Below are positions 12,357 through 26,273 of a DNA stretch of 64,000 nt, piece by piece. A program made the position numbers and the translations under genes. Position 1 is the stretch's first letter, and every line of letters starts with the position of its first letter. The notes under the pieces were generated by a model that made no database searches, was not told the DNA's origin, and saw nothing but the letters and a program-made list of their open reading frames with translations. Source of the stretch: Paramecium sonneborni (taxonomy: Eukaryota; Ciliophora; Oligohymenophorea; Peniculida; Parameciidae); NCBI GenBank assembly GCA_905182985.1, contig CAJJDN010000027.1, positions 135,468-199,467 of the forward strand. The letters are read 5' to 3'.

Positions 12357-13412
12357 NCTAGTATAAAAATACCAAACAGAATAGGGATAAAGCATTTTCT
12401 AATTATTCTTTTCTTTGTAAGTAAACTTTGAAGATGTTTTTCAAAATAAATAATTGGTTTTATAATATAAAAAATAATTAGAAAATATTATCTCTAATTA
12501 TATTATAAATTAATAGAGTCGTAGCTATAACTAAAAATGGAAAATATTTAAATAAGAAATTCCTATTTATATCCAAAGATTTATTGGAACAACAGAGAAA
12601 GTAAATAAATTATTATAATAGAATTATGAAAAGAAGAAAGATTAAAGATGGATATTTTAAAGTACGAATATATTAAATTTAAGGAAAATTAAAAAATAGT
12701 TCATGATAAATATTATTTAGATTATAATATTAACACAAATTATTAGTAAATTAATTATACTGTATTTTGATAGGTGCTTTTAAAAAAAACTCTAAAATTA
12801 AATTAGAATTTTTTATGCTACATTTCCATTCATATATTTATTTATTTTTTTAATTAAATCTATGCAACAAAATGAAATGATTGAATTAAGGAACCTCAGA
12901 AATTTAAAAGAAGGTTATAATGAATTGGAATTATCGCTGTTTAATATGCCTTATAATTCTTAATATATTTTCTATTTCAACCTTACTGATAATAGCAAAC
13001 TTAGTTCTCAGCTACAAAGCATATAGAAATTAAAAGCTGTATGGGAAAATAGTTTTTTAGGTGAATTGGAATTTTTAGTTGAGTAAAATTAGAAAAAAGC
13101 AATAAATTTTTTTTATTTTCAAAACCTTATGTAGTAAAATTAAGAATTTAATATACATGAATTAGTAAAAGTGAGACTTTTTTTACTTAAACTAGCTCAA
13201 ACTTACCACATTTTTTATTTTAAAGTAATACTTCATTATAACTAAAAAATGATAGAAAATCATAAATTAATACAAGAGCACTTCTATTTGTTATTCGAGG
13301 GTTTCTTTACTGAATTATATAGCTTCATATTAGTAATAGAATCTCAAAATGATAAAATAGTATGTTATTTAGGAAATAAATTTTTTTTAGAGGAAAGTTA
13401 ACCTTTAGAAAA

Positions 13413-13447
<35 letters not shown>
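11267..13447. repeat. Direct duplication around single N (assembly overlap artefact)
   Basis: 11267..12356 and 12358..13447 (1,090 bp) are the same sequence around an N at 12357. The first copy ends inside the (TAA)n tract, a natural place for an assembler to break. The start of the GTPase gene is duplicated as 11771..12356. Confidence 0.88.
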
Positions 13448-13461
<14 letters not shown>

Positions 13462-16400
13462 TAATAAAAATAATAATATAGGTTTTCCTAAAACAAAAAT
13501 AATTATAAGTTAAGCTAAATATTAAACCAAAACTCACAAGAACAAGATTTTATACTTTTTGAAAGCTATTCAGTAGATAAAGAATTTACTTACTAATTAG
13601 ATTCAAAATTACCATATTAAATTTTTATGTATAATGAAAATTATTCGGTGGGCTTTGATTGTTTCATGTACGTATAATAAGAAATGAACGTAATCTCTGA
13701 AAAAATAGCTAATAATCTAAAAATATTTTAAGAAAAAATTTAATATTTACTTGATTTACCAGTTAATTAAAATAATGAAGAACATTAAGATGATAATATT
13801 GAAAAATATTTTGATTACATCTATTCTCTCATAAATGAATTCGATAAAGTTATAAATTGTAGAAATTTATCTTTAACAAATGTTAATAAATAGATTGAAA
13901 AGATTATTAAAGATTGGGAACCTAAAATTTTGAATAAATTTCAATCTATAGCATAGGCATAATAAAATTTGAGATAATATATCAATAATGAAAAAATTTT
14001 TGATTAATAATTAAATCTAACAGAATTCGATTTAGAAATATTAAATTTTTTTTAAAATTATGGTACAGATATATTTTATCGTAAAACAGAAATTATGTAA
14101 TTGTAAAATTAGTTGTGGGTGAAATACTTTAAAAAACATCTTCCTTAAAGTTTTCAAATTTTTAATATAGATCCATTTTAGGATAATACTGAGGATAAGC
14201 CTAAAGTTTGCTTGTTAGGTCTTACAAAATCTGGTAAGAGTACAATTTTGAGTAACTTAATTAATCCAAGAAATATGAAAATAATATAAAGTTGTAATGA
14301 AAGGATAGTTTTCGATGCAATTGAGTAGCAACCTAATCTGTAAATTTCTGGAGCTTTAAATAGTGAAACCGCATCTGCATTTTGTATTGAAATTGATAAT
14401 TTTATATTTACTGACACACCTGGATTTCTTGATACAAATAGTTAAAAAAGATTCAAGAATTAGATAACTATCTTTAATTAATTACAAAAATCTCCATAAA
14501 TTATATTTTTGATCATAATAGATGCCAAAGAGTGGACCAGAATGAAAAATGACATTATCGAAACAATTAAACATATCAATACATTCTTTGGCAAAAAATT
14601 ATATAACTCTAATTTACAGTAATTTATTTTACCTGTTTTTAATAAAATAAACAAACATACCATGGAGGAGATTAAGATTAAGTGGGAAAATGAATTTATG
14701 AAAGACCTGGATGATAATGAAATCAGATAATTTTTTAAAATAATNCGTATAATAAGAAATGAACGTAATCTCTGAAAAAATAGCTAATAATCTAAAAATA
14801 TTTTAAGAAAAAATTTAATATTTACTTGATTTACCAGTTAATTAAAATAATGAAGAACATTAAGATGATAATATTGAAAAATATTTTGATTACATCTATT
14901 CTCTCATAAATGAATTCGATAAAGTTATAAATTGTAGAAATTTATCTTTAACAAATGTTAATAAATAGATTGAAAAGATTATTAAAGATTGGGAACCTAA
15001 AATTTTGAATAAATTTCAATCTATAGCATAGGCATAATAAAATTTGAGATAATATATCAATAATGAAAAAATTTTTGATTAATAATTAAATCTAACAGAA
15101 TTCGATTTAGAAATATTAAATTTTTTTTAAAATTATGGTACAGATATATTTTATCGTAAAACAGAAATTATGTAATTGTAAAATTAGTTGTGGGTGAAAT
15201 ACTTTAAAAAACATCTTCCTTAAAGTTTTCAAATTTTTAATATAGATCCATTTTAGGATAATACTGAGGATAAGCCTAAAGTTTGCTTGTTAGGTCTTAC
15301 AAAATCTGGTAAGAGTACAATTTTGAGTAACTTAATTAATCCAAGAAATATGAAAATAATATAAAGTTGTAATGAAAGGATAGTTTTCGATGCAATTGAG
15401 TAGCAACCTAATCTGTAAATTTCTGGAGCTTTAAATAGTGAAACCGCATCTGCATTTTGTATTGAAATTGATAATTTTATATTTACTGACACACCTGGAT
15501 TTCTTGATACAAATAGTTAAAAAAGATTCAAGAATTAGATAACTATCTTTAATTAATTACAAAAATCTCCATAAATTATATTTTTGATCATAATAGATGC
15601 CAAAGAGTGGACCAGAATGAAAAATGACATTATCGAAACAATTAAACATATCAATACATTCTTTGGCAAAAAATTATATAACTCTAATTTACAGTAATTT
15701 ATTTTACCTGTTTTTAATAAAATAAACAAACATACCATGGAGGAGATTAAGATTAAGTGGGAAAATGAATTTATGAAAGACCTGGATGATAATGAAATCA
15801 GATAATTTTTTAAAATAATAAAAGATCAAATTGATAAAGGTTATTACATTTAATTATATGATGCTTAAATTTATATAGACAATAAAGAAATTTAAGATTT
15901 AGAGAAATAATATTAAGATATATAAAACTAATAAGATAAACTAATTCGAGAAAAAAAATTTAATTAGTTAGAATCTTGTATGAATGATAAGGAAAAAATA
16001 CAAATTTAAATAGATTATTTAAAGAAACAATCCATAAAAGTTAATTATGATCTACTAAAAGAAATTAAAATATAAATTCTAAATTTGTGTAGATAATTAT
16101 AAGATGAATAGTAAAAATCATAATCTAAAGTGTAATTTAGATTAAAACTAATTCCTGATTGGTAGGATCATTACAATAAACTTGTAAAATATTAAGATGA
16201 TTTATGTGATCATATTTTAAAGACGATAACTAGAGTGATTGTAACAAATCTTATAAGTAATCATTAAAGAAAATTAGATGATGTCATTTTACTAATATCT
16301 TAAATATTAACATTAGCTTAAAACTATAAGGAAGAATAGAATTTTAGCATTCTCTAATTTTTCGATTCTTTAAAAGAAATGTTTACAGAGGCTTTTCAAA

Positions 16401-16765
16401 ATGAATACTTGCTAAATAAATAAATATAATAATAGAAAACTATAAATATTATTTCTAGTTATATTGAGAATGGACAATAAATTAACAAAATACAAATTGA
16501 TTGCTTAATCTAAGTTCTTAATAATTTAAATGAAACTTGTAATAATGTACCAAATAATATATCTTTTAATGACTTTAGCTTTAAATGGAAAAAATTTAAA
16601 TTAACAATTTATATTTTTTGGTTAAGATGTATTAACTAAGAAGAGAAAGCAAATTTAGTAATAAGAGAGAATTCTAAATAAATAGAAAAACTCAAGATGG
16701 ATTTGCTATAGTAGTAAGCTATTAGGTTTAATGTTGATTAAAATAATAGTTATGATGATAAATGA
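12862..16765 (+). CDS. P-loop GTPase with N-terminal poly-Gln tract and C-terminal coiled coil
   Basis: Large single-exon GTP-binding protein. After collapsing the duplication (12862..14744 joined to 15820..16765) it reads 942 codons to TGA without a break. G1/P-loop GLTKSGKST begins near residue 453, G3 DTPG near residue 518, and FNKIN after it is a candidate G4 (NKxD-like). The family could be dynamin/septin/AIG1-type TRAFAC, but I cannot choose. The N-terminal 450 residues are helical and contain Q15 at about residues 185-199, written as 15 TAA codons. After the G domain a coiled coil is predicted (LEKQYQDIQNQQDKLIREKK). A tandem decayed paralog lies upstream. Substrate membrane or partner unknown. 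A 5' fragment is repeated at 11771..12356 by the assembly. Confidence 0.8.
13414..13476 (+). repeat. (TAA)15 microsatellite coding for polyglutamine
   Basis: Fifteen consecutive TAA codons followed by AAA (TAA)2 AAA (TAA)2, inside the GTPase ORF. Under code 6 this reads Q15-K-Q2-K-Q2. A pure trinucleotide tract is prone to length change and coincides with an assembly break. Confidence 0.9.
13671..15819. repeat. Direct duplication around single N (assembly overlap artefact)
   Basis: 13671..14744 and 14746..15819 (1,074 bp) are the same sequence around an N at 14745. The GTPase frame continues only when one copy is removed. The P-loop region therefore appears twice in the raw sequence. Confidence 0.9.
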
Positions 16766-17646
16766 TTATTAAGATAATAATATTTACAATTAAAATTAAT
16801 TTGAAAGAACAAAAATATTTGTATCTCATCAGAAATTTTAATTTTCTTTTAATTTATAAAATTATAATATTTGCCCTTTAACTAAAAAGAAACTGTGAGT
16901 AAAAAGTAAAGAATCATCTATAATATAATTAAAAATTATTAATTGATATTTTTATTAAGATAATCTTCTAATAATTTAATTTTTATCTTAATCGTTTTAT
17001 TAGTTTTTCGTCATTTAAACTTAGTTATATAAAAAAATCATTTAAAAATTGAAATATATTTCACATTTTATAATTTTGATTACTATGAGATAAAGAGCTA
17101 CTTTGATATAAAAAATCTAAAAGAGTATCTTAAATTAATTTATTTATTTCTTTCCTTGATTTTTTTTGCATTTGCATTTATCTAAACTTAAACAACAATG
17201 GATTGATTCCTTAAAATATTGAATATTTGATTTTTTGGGCTTTATTTTGAATTAAGTTTAAAGGTTTGTTTATAATGTTCCAAATAATTACTAACACAAA
17301 TGAATTAATCCTTAAATAACATGATATTTTAGTTTATCATAATTTATGTAAGTATTTTATGATTTGTTAATATTTATAACTAACGTTTAAAGATAAATAA
17401 ATTATCATAGAAATCAATAAAATAAAAAGTTAAAGGGAAAGTTTAATATTTTAAATTAAAATAAAAAAAATTAAAGAAAATTAATTTTTTATGAAATAAA
17501 TGTTGATTCTATGTAATATACATTTTTGAATATAGAACTACCCAAAAATAGAATTTAAATTGATATGGTTTAATAAATGAAGGAGATGAAATATATTGTT
17601 AGTAAATTTTGATAATTATATAATTATAAAATAATTCAAATTGCAA
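16766..17646. other. Intergenic region, no gene seen
   Basis: About 880 bp of AT-rich sequence between the GTPase and kinesin genes, both on the plus strand. No conserved protein stretch was found on either strand; the last part must contain the kinesin promoter. Confidence 0.5.
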
Positions 17647-19970
<2,324 letters not shown>

Positions 19971-20679
19971 AAATGTATAAGTTAATTATAATATTATTAT
20001 AAATCTCTTAATTATTTATTACTAATGCTATTATTTCATTGATAAAGCTCATCTAAAAAAGGTTCAAATCTTCAAATCATGAATAAGTAGATATTCTTTA
20101 TAAATTTATTTATATCGAATTAATAATAAATAAAATATAATTAATTTGAATATTAATTGAAAAATAAATAAAAAAATTCTTAGAAAATCATGTTATTAAC
20201 ATTTTTTTTCAATTAAGATTATTTTATTTAATATTATTCTAAAGATTTATCTATTGATCATGAGGTTTAATATATACTTTGATTTCTCAAATTTTAAATG
20301 TTGTTTTTAAAATATTTCAATAACTTATATTTTAAACCTTTAATTTAGTTTAATATTTATTAGTTTGGCATAAAGTAAAAGTCTTTATCCTGTTAAAATC
20401 ATAATTTTTTTATTTTAACCTTATTTTTTTATAATATATCCAACATAAAAAATTTACTCAGTCACTTATAATAAATTTCCTTCAAGAATATTTACTTGAA
20501 AGTTTAATTTTTTATATTCAATTACAAATTATTCCATTTTTTGTTTATTTTAAGTAAACACTATAAATAAGAGTTGGATAGAATACTGATTTAAAAATAG
20601 ATCAAGATTATCAATATAAGTTATATAATGTATTATGGAAATAAATATAAATTTTCATTTTAATATATATATAATAAAA
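19971..20679. other. Intergenic region, no gene seen
   Basis: About 700 bp between kinesin-13 and the Rab-like gene, rich in A/T runs. No protein-like frame and no RNA gene recognised. Confidence 0.5.
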
Positions 20680-21344
20680 ATGGATGAACCATAGGTAGTA
20701 AAAATAATAGTTGTTGGTGAATCATATGCAGGGAAGACATCATTATTATAATAATACTGTTTTAATGAATTTGATCATAATCATTGTGCAACAATTGGTT
20801 GTGATTTCACTTTAAAGTTGATAACAAAAAATGGTACAAAATTGAAGTTATAGATTTGGGATGTGGCTGGTATGATTAAATATAAATTGATAGGATAGGA
20901 GAGATTTTAGAATTTATCAAAAATGTTTATACGATAAGCAAAGGGTTGTTTAATAATGTGCGATATTACGAATAAGAAATCTTTGGAAGCAGCTTTGTCT
21001 TGGCGAAATGTTGTTAAAGATATTGCAGATGACGTTCCTATATTCTTAATTTAAAATAAAACAGATTTATTGTAAGGAGAGAGAGAAGAATACTAAACAG
21101 AAGAATATTTAAATCAATTCGCACAACAAAACAATTTTACTCGTAGTTACTAAATTAGTGTGAAATTGAATGATAAAGTGGAATTAATATTTTACGAGCT
21201 TGTTGAAGTCATGATAGAGAAAGGAGTGATTAAATTAGAAGAAAGTATAATAAAGAGGTATGAATATTAACGTATGAAAGTTCTTTTGTAATTAAAAATG
21301 ATCATAATGATCGCCATAAATCAAAGAAAAAAGAATGTTGTTGA
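20680..21344 (+). CDS. Rab-like small GTPase with C-terminal CC prenylation motif
   Basis: Small GTPase of the Rab group, expected to control vesicle traffic. Exons 20680..20869, 20894..21257 and 21281..21344 (introns 24 and 23 nt); 205 residues. G1 is GESYAGKTS, G3 is WDVAGQERF, G4 is NKTD and the fold otherwise follows Rab spacing. Only removal of the second intron gives the expected end: a basic hypervariable tail and KKKECC, a double-cysteine geranylgeranylation signal. The switch region (ATIGCDF) is close to the Rab consensus. It converges with the WD40-like gene 76 bp downstream. The specific Rab subfamily cannot be told by eye. Confidence 0.9.
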
Positions 21345-21420
21345 ATATATACATTATCTTGTTACTAATTATTTATTAAGACTTAAAAAAATTATAAGAT
21401 AATTTCGATATCATTATTCT

Positions 21421-22248
21421 TCATTCATACACATCACAATAAGCTTGCCTTGTTAAGATGTTTGATCTGTTAATTATTTTATTTTTAGAACAAACTATAA
21501 AAGGAGCTGCTCTATCTTCAATTTTTGTGATTTCTCCATTTTCAATAATAATGATTCCTGGGTCAAGTGTTCCAATAATTAAAGTTTATTAATCTTAATT
21601 ATTAATAATTGCAAGTTAAACTATTGCACTACTCATTTAATATTCATAAAGCTTTTAAAAATCTGGAAATGTTGACAATATAGCTTTACCACTTGAATCT
21701 CCTGTGAATATTTAATTACCTTCAATATTATGATGCATGATTTAACCTTTATGTCCAATATCAATAACTTTGTCATTGAATGATATTTTATTACCCATAA
21801 CATATAATATATCATCATGAGATGCTAATTAAGTAACCCAAGGTTGATTGTTTTGAACAGATATTAATTCAATGCTATCTAAATCATATATTAATAATTT
21901 TTCAGAAGTTGTTCCTACATATAATTATTCTTTATGAACACATATAGAAAGTGGAATTTCTGGTAATTAAGTTATTTTAGGCTCTTGATCACCTTTATAA
22001 ATTTTCAAAGTTCCATTTACTGAAGTAATAATATGATAATCATTATAAATAAGAGCATCTGCTATTGCATATTCATTTCCTTCCTTCTTATACAATAATT
22101 TCAAAGTTTCAAAATCCCAGACTGATAAATCGTGATCATTGCCAATACTAACGAATGCATTTAGTTTTGGGTGTTTAACAAACTTAAAAAGAGTACCATG
22201 TAATGAAATATCAATTAATAGAGAATGTACTCTTTTTCCTTTAATCAT
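21421..22248 (-). CDS. WD40-like beta-propeller protein
   Basis: A 275-residue, apparently intronless protein. Repeating beta-strand units carry WD40-type features: ISLHGTLFKFVKHPKLNAFV then DHDLSVWDFETLKLLY near the N-terminus, further units ending in LLIYDLDSIELI, and GDSSGKAIL later on. Only some units keep the WD dipeptide, so it may be a divergent seven-blade propeller or a fragment acting as a scaffold. No partner can be inferred. It lies back to back with the Rab-like gene end and 24 bp downstream of the membrane protein gene on the same strand. Confidence 0.7.
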
Positions 22249-22272
22249 AAAATAATATTAATAATATAAATT

Positions 22273-24000
22273 TCAAGACACAAGTGCATTTTCACCAGGC
22301 ATAGGTTCTAATGGAATATCTTCAACTTTAAGAGGAACTTCATTCATTATTGTGTAGTTTTTCAATTTTTAATATAGTACTCTTCTGCACATCAATAAAA
22401 GCACTAATAAGAATATTATTAAACCACTAATAATGTAAATTAAAAAATTTTTACCCTAATATACTTCCTAAAGCAATCACAAATGTTTCATCTTCTTCAA
22501 AAAAGAATATTTCTTTACCAATTACAGTAAAGTTATGATAAATTACACATTATGAAAATGGAGAATAATCATTTTCAGATTCTTTAGCACTACATTAAGT
22601 TGAATTCATTATTAATGAATAATGCTAATTAAATAGATAAACATATATATTACAGTAGTATCAGTTGTTGGTTGTCTACATTGCAACCATGGGAAAATAC
22701 TTTTTATGGAAAATATATTGATATTATTATCAGAGATACCAACCATAAATGCTTATTTATAATATATGGTTGCTTTTTAAAATGGTTCAAAATCGAATGC
22801 ATTTTGGTTATATAATTTTTTATTTTTCACTTTGAATTCTTCTACATTTTCCAAACCAAAATCTTCAAAAAATAATGGAACATCTATTTTATTTAAATAT
22901 TTATTGTATATTGAATGATAAATAACTCTATGAATTTCTTACCCTATAAGAATTGCATAATGTTCTCCCATATAAACATCAAAGATATCCATATCTTTAG
23001 AATAAATTCTATTAAAGTAATAATCATTATTATCTAAGAACACTTCAATTGCATAGGGATCTCCTGAATCAGTATTAGCTACAAATATAAATGTTTTTTA
23101 ATAAAAATCGAAAGAAACAATATTTTTTAAATTCACAGTGATACCAGTATCCTCATATTAATTAATAGAAAATATTTCATAAATTAATAATCCAGAATCT
23201 CCATTTAATAAATAGAGTTGAGTGCTTTCTTCATTTGTTAATACTTCTAAAAAATTTCCCTCAATATTTAAATTAGTTAGAAACTATAGGTCTTCATTGT
23301 TATTAAATAAATAGACATCAATACCCTCTCTACCATAAGCGGCATAGAGAGTTTATAATTTCTAGCAATAATGAATATGCTATGGATATTATTTATTATT
23401 CAAATTTAATTAGGTAAATTGATCACTAATTAAATTGACTAATAAAGCATCATTTAAAGTAAAGATTATACAATAATTAGAATTACATACAATTTAATGT
23501 GCATCACTTTCTTATTTTATGGATGGAATTTTATTTATTTTTACTTTTTTGAAATTTTTAATAGTATCACCATCAAAATCGATTTCCATAACAACAAAAT
23601 GATTGTCACTTCGAGTTGCATAAACATAATTATTTTCAATAAATAAAGCTGTAAAGTATGCATTAGTAGAATTTGTTGTAAATGTTTCAAGAAAGAGATC
23701 TTAATAAACTAATCTTCTTGCATATGGATAACAATCATATAAAGTGAATGGATCAATAGTTGTATTAGGCATCATTTCAAAAGATTCATCATCTATTACT
23801 TTATTAAGCTACATTTCATAAACTCCAGGATAACTAATATATAAATTTATCTAAACTCTATACCTATTATATTACAATAATAAGGTTTATCCTATATTTG
23901 TATTGTATTCTGTGTGTTAAATATGTTCATTTATTCTTGTTAATTAGGGTTCAAGGATCCTCTGAAATTTGGCTATAGTAAATAAATAAAAAATAAACAT
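22273..24000 (-). CDS. Type I single-pass membrane protein with large lumenal beta-rich domain
   Basis: A 556-residue protein, exons complement(22654..24000), (22455..22624) and (22273..22426); introns of 29 and 28 nt, both GTA...TAG. It starts with a hydrophobic segment (MFIFYLFTIA) that could be a signal peptide. The lumenal part has propeller-like strands (for example YVYATRSDNHFVVMEIDF) and an Asn-rich composition. A single transmembrane helix (GGLIIFLLVLLLMC) follows near the C-terminus; it is created exactly across the second intron. After it come RR, a stop-transfer signature, and a short acidic cytoplasmic tail. No family is recognised. The sorting-receptor (Vps10-like) idea fits the layout but is speculation. 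Confidence 0.65.
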
Positions 24001-24046
24001 AAATTTAAAATGAAAACAAAATAAATTATTATTACGAAAAATCTAT

Positions 24047-25059
24047 TCACTAGATTTGATTATTCAGTTGTTAAAATATTTTTTATTTTGATTTTTAATT
24101 CTTTATCTTTTAGATCACTCCCATAATGCTTCCAATTTTCAATTAATGAACTTTTAATGGTTCATCTGGAATAATAAGTTTTTCCTTTTTTAACATCATT
24201 TCCAATTTAGTAGTTATTATATTAACATTCTTCTATTTAACAAATTTAATAGCTGGAGTAGTAATTTTTCGATTGCTTTCAATAGATTATTAAGATACAC
24301 TTCTTAATTTTGCAATTTTAGTCATAAAATCATCAATGGCTTATTTACTACAATTACTATCTTTCAATCTTTATCTAATTCCTGTCATTATTGTATTGTT
24401 TCTATCTGGCACACTCTTACGTAATGATTCATTCAATTATTCCATTGTACTCGCTTCTATTGAAGCCTATTGTTTAGAATACAAATCAGCAACACTTTAA
24501 TTATTGGAAATTATCAACTCTATCCATAATGCACAACTTTACTCTTGTGTATGATTCTTTTTGGACTTTATGTAATGAAAGTATTTTGATATTTAGGTGG
24601 CGATGGATGTTATACTAATGTTCTCTCTGTTATTGATTTTATCTAATGATGATTCAATTTTATTATTCTTGATTTCTTTTCCTCTCTCTCTTAAGTTTTC
24701 TCTCTATATGAAATTATTCGAGGTTAACTGTTGCAAATTGTTTTCTTCTTCAATCGTTAATCTAACAATGCAATTATCTCATCAATATTTTCTGGCTCTG
24801 TACAATCTATTGATTTATCCTTTAAATGCATTTTTGCTATTTCTTACTGCAATTTTTTTATATTCATTACAATCGAATGTAAATATGAAAAATAATCTTA
24901 CTAACTATTATTTGTTGTCATATATTCTAAATAACTAACCTTTTATAATGCCCTTTGACTTAAACCCAATTTATTCATTGCTGTTTAAGTTGCTTAACAA
25001 TTGAAATCAATCCTTTATTCTAAAATTTATTTCATCTCATGAATTGGCAATTTATTCAT
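24047..25059 (-). CDS. Coiled-coil protein, unknown function
   Basis: A 329-residue protein, exons complement(24543..25059) and (24047..24519), intron 24520..24542 (23 nt, GTA...TAG) that removes an in-frame TGA. Helical stretches include SYLHSIVMNIKKLQQEIA and EPENIDEIIALLDQRLKKK; the middle is basic and Ser/Pro-containing (PSPPKYQNTF), and the second half is again helical and rich in Lys and Gln. No catalytic motif, signal peptide or membrane segment is visible. A cytoskeletal or basal body role is common for such proteins in ciliates but nothing here proves it. Confidence 0.6.
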
Positions 25060-25453
25060 ATATTAATATAATTTATATTAATAGAAACATTTAAACTTAT
25101 TATTATTTATTATTATTATTACTGTTATATTTTTTGGAGTAATAACAAAATTAAAAAATTAAAAAATTCTGATTGATTATTTGTAATTAAAATATAAAGA
25201 GAAAATAATAAATAAATAGATAAGAAGAATAAACCATTTATATTCTATTAAAAGCTGTAAGAGATGGAGAATTAATAAATTAATATATATATATATAATT
25301 ATTATTATTTAAACCAATTTAATATATTTCAACTTGATAGATTGAAAAAACATATGATCTTCCCTCTTAATAAAGGATAAAATGCTAGATTTTTTTAATG
25401 CAAAGATTTCTTTTAAGATATGTGAGAATATACTCAGATAGGATAAAAAATGA
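25060..25453. other. Intergenic region with AT simple repeats
   Basis: Contains short tandem tracts (TTATTA and TATA runs) and a plus-strand open stretch MLDFFNAKISFKICENILRQ that ends at TGA just before 25454. That stretch might be an upstream exon of the next ORF, but I find no intron that joins them. Confidence 0.4.
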
Positions 25454-25954
25454 ATGATAAGATTATATGTTAAGAGACTAAATAACAGATATATTGATAT
25501 AAACTTTAATTTCTCTCTCTCAGAAAAAAATTAGGTGTAGAATTTTTAATTTAATCCTGAGAGAAAAAATAGAAAAAGAAATAATTCTAACCATATATTT
25601 TATGAGTTTCAATATTAAGAAAATGATACAACAGAAATTCCTCGCTTTACATTGATGTTTTTCAAAATATTTGCTTTGGAAATGGCATTTCATCCAGACT
25701 TTCCAATAAATTTGTTGCGTTTTTTGATGTAATTTCAAATTTGCTGCATCAACTAGATTATTTAAAGTTAATTATTAATATTTTAATTTGATAATTATAT
25801 TTAGTATAATTATTTATTGGTATTATACTCATATAAATCACTGATGGGCAGTTGGGTATTAAAAAAAAAAGAACGGGAGATAGAATAATTAATATATTTG
25901 ATGATAAGAAGTTAATTAGCTTAAAAAAATATAAGAAATTGTTAAAAAAAATGA
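25454..25954 (+). CDS. Hypothetical protein, 166 residues, low certainty
   Basis: Code-6 ORF from ATG (directly after an in-frame TGA) to TGA. The first two thirds look like real protein (HIFYEFQYQENDTTEIPRF, then IFALEMAFHPDFPINLLRFL), with a helical, hydrophobic segment. The last third is AT-rich, Lys-rich and crosses A10 and A8 homopolymers, so the true end may be earlier and the frame may be wrong there. No family recognised. It could be a fragment of a larger decayed gene. Confidence 0.35.
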
Positions 25955-26273
25955 AATACTCACAAGAAAGTAAGAATAGAAGATCAAAATAACTTTAGCA
26001 GCAAAACATTATTAGTAATTTAAGAATTCATAATTAGTAAGAAAGTTGAAAAAAATTACCTAAGAGATTAATTATTAATAGTTAGTAAGAATTTTGGATT
26101 TTTAGTTATATATATAATTATTATGATTATATATTATAATTATAATGTTATAATATTAAGAAAATAAAACACCTAAAATTGATTTAATTTAAGAAATGTT
26201 TATAAGAGAATAAAAATGTAAAAATAAAAGATATAAATGTTTGTATGTATAACATAATTAATAAATTATATTT
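25955..26273. other. Intergenic region, no gene seen
   Basis: AT-rich spacer that lies downstream of the RNA polymerase III gene end. No coding or RNA feature recognised. Confidence 0.45.

Noticed and set aside
17041..17560. Possible tRNA or snRNA gene in the large spacer before kinesin
   Set aside because: No cloverleaf, A-box/B-box pair or other RNA signature could be recognised by eye.
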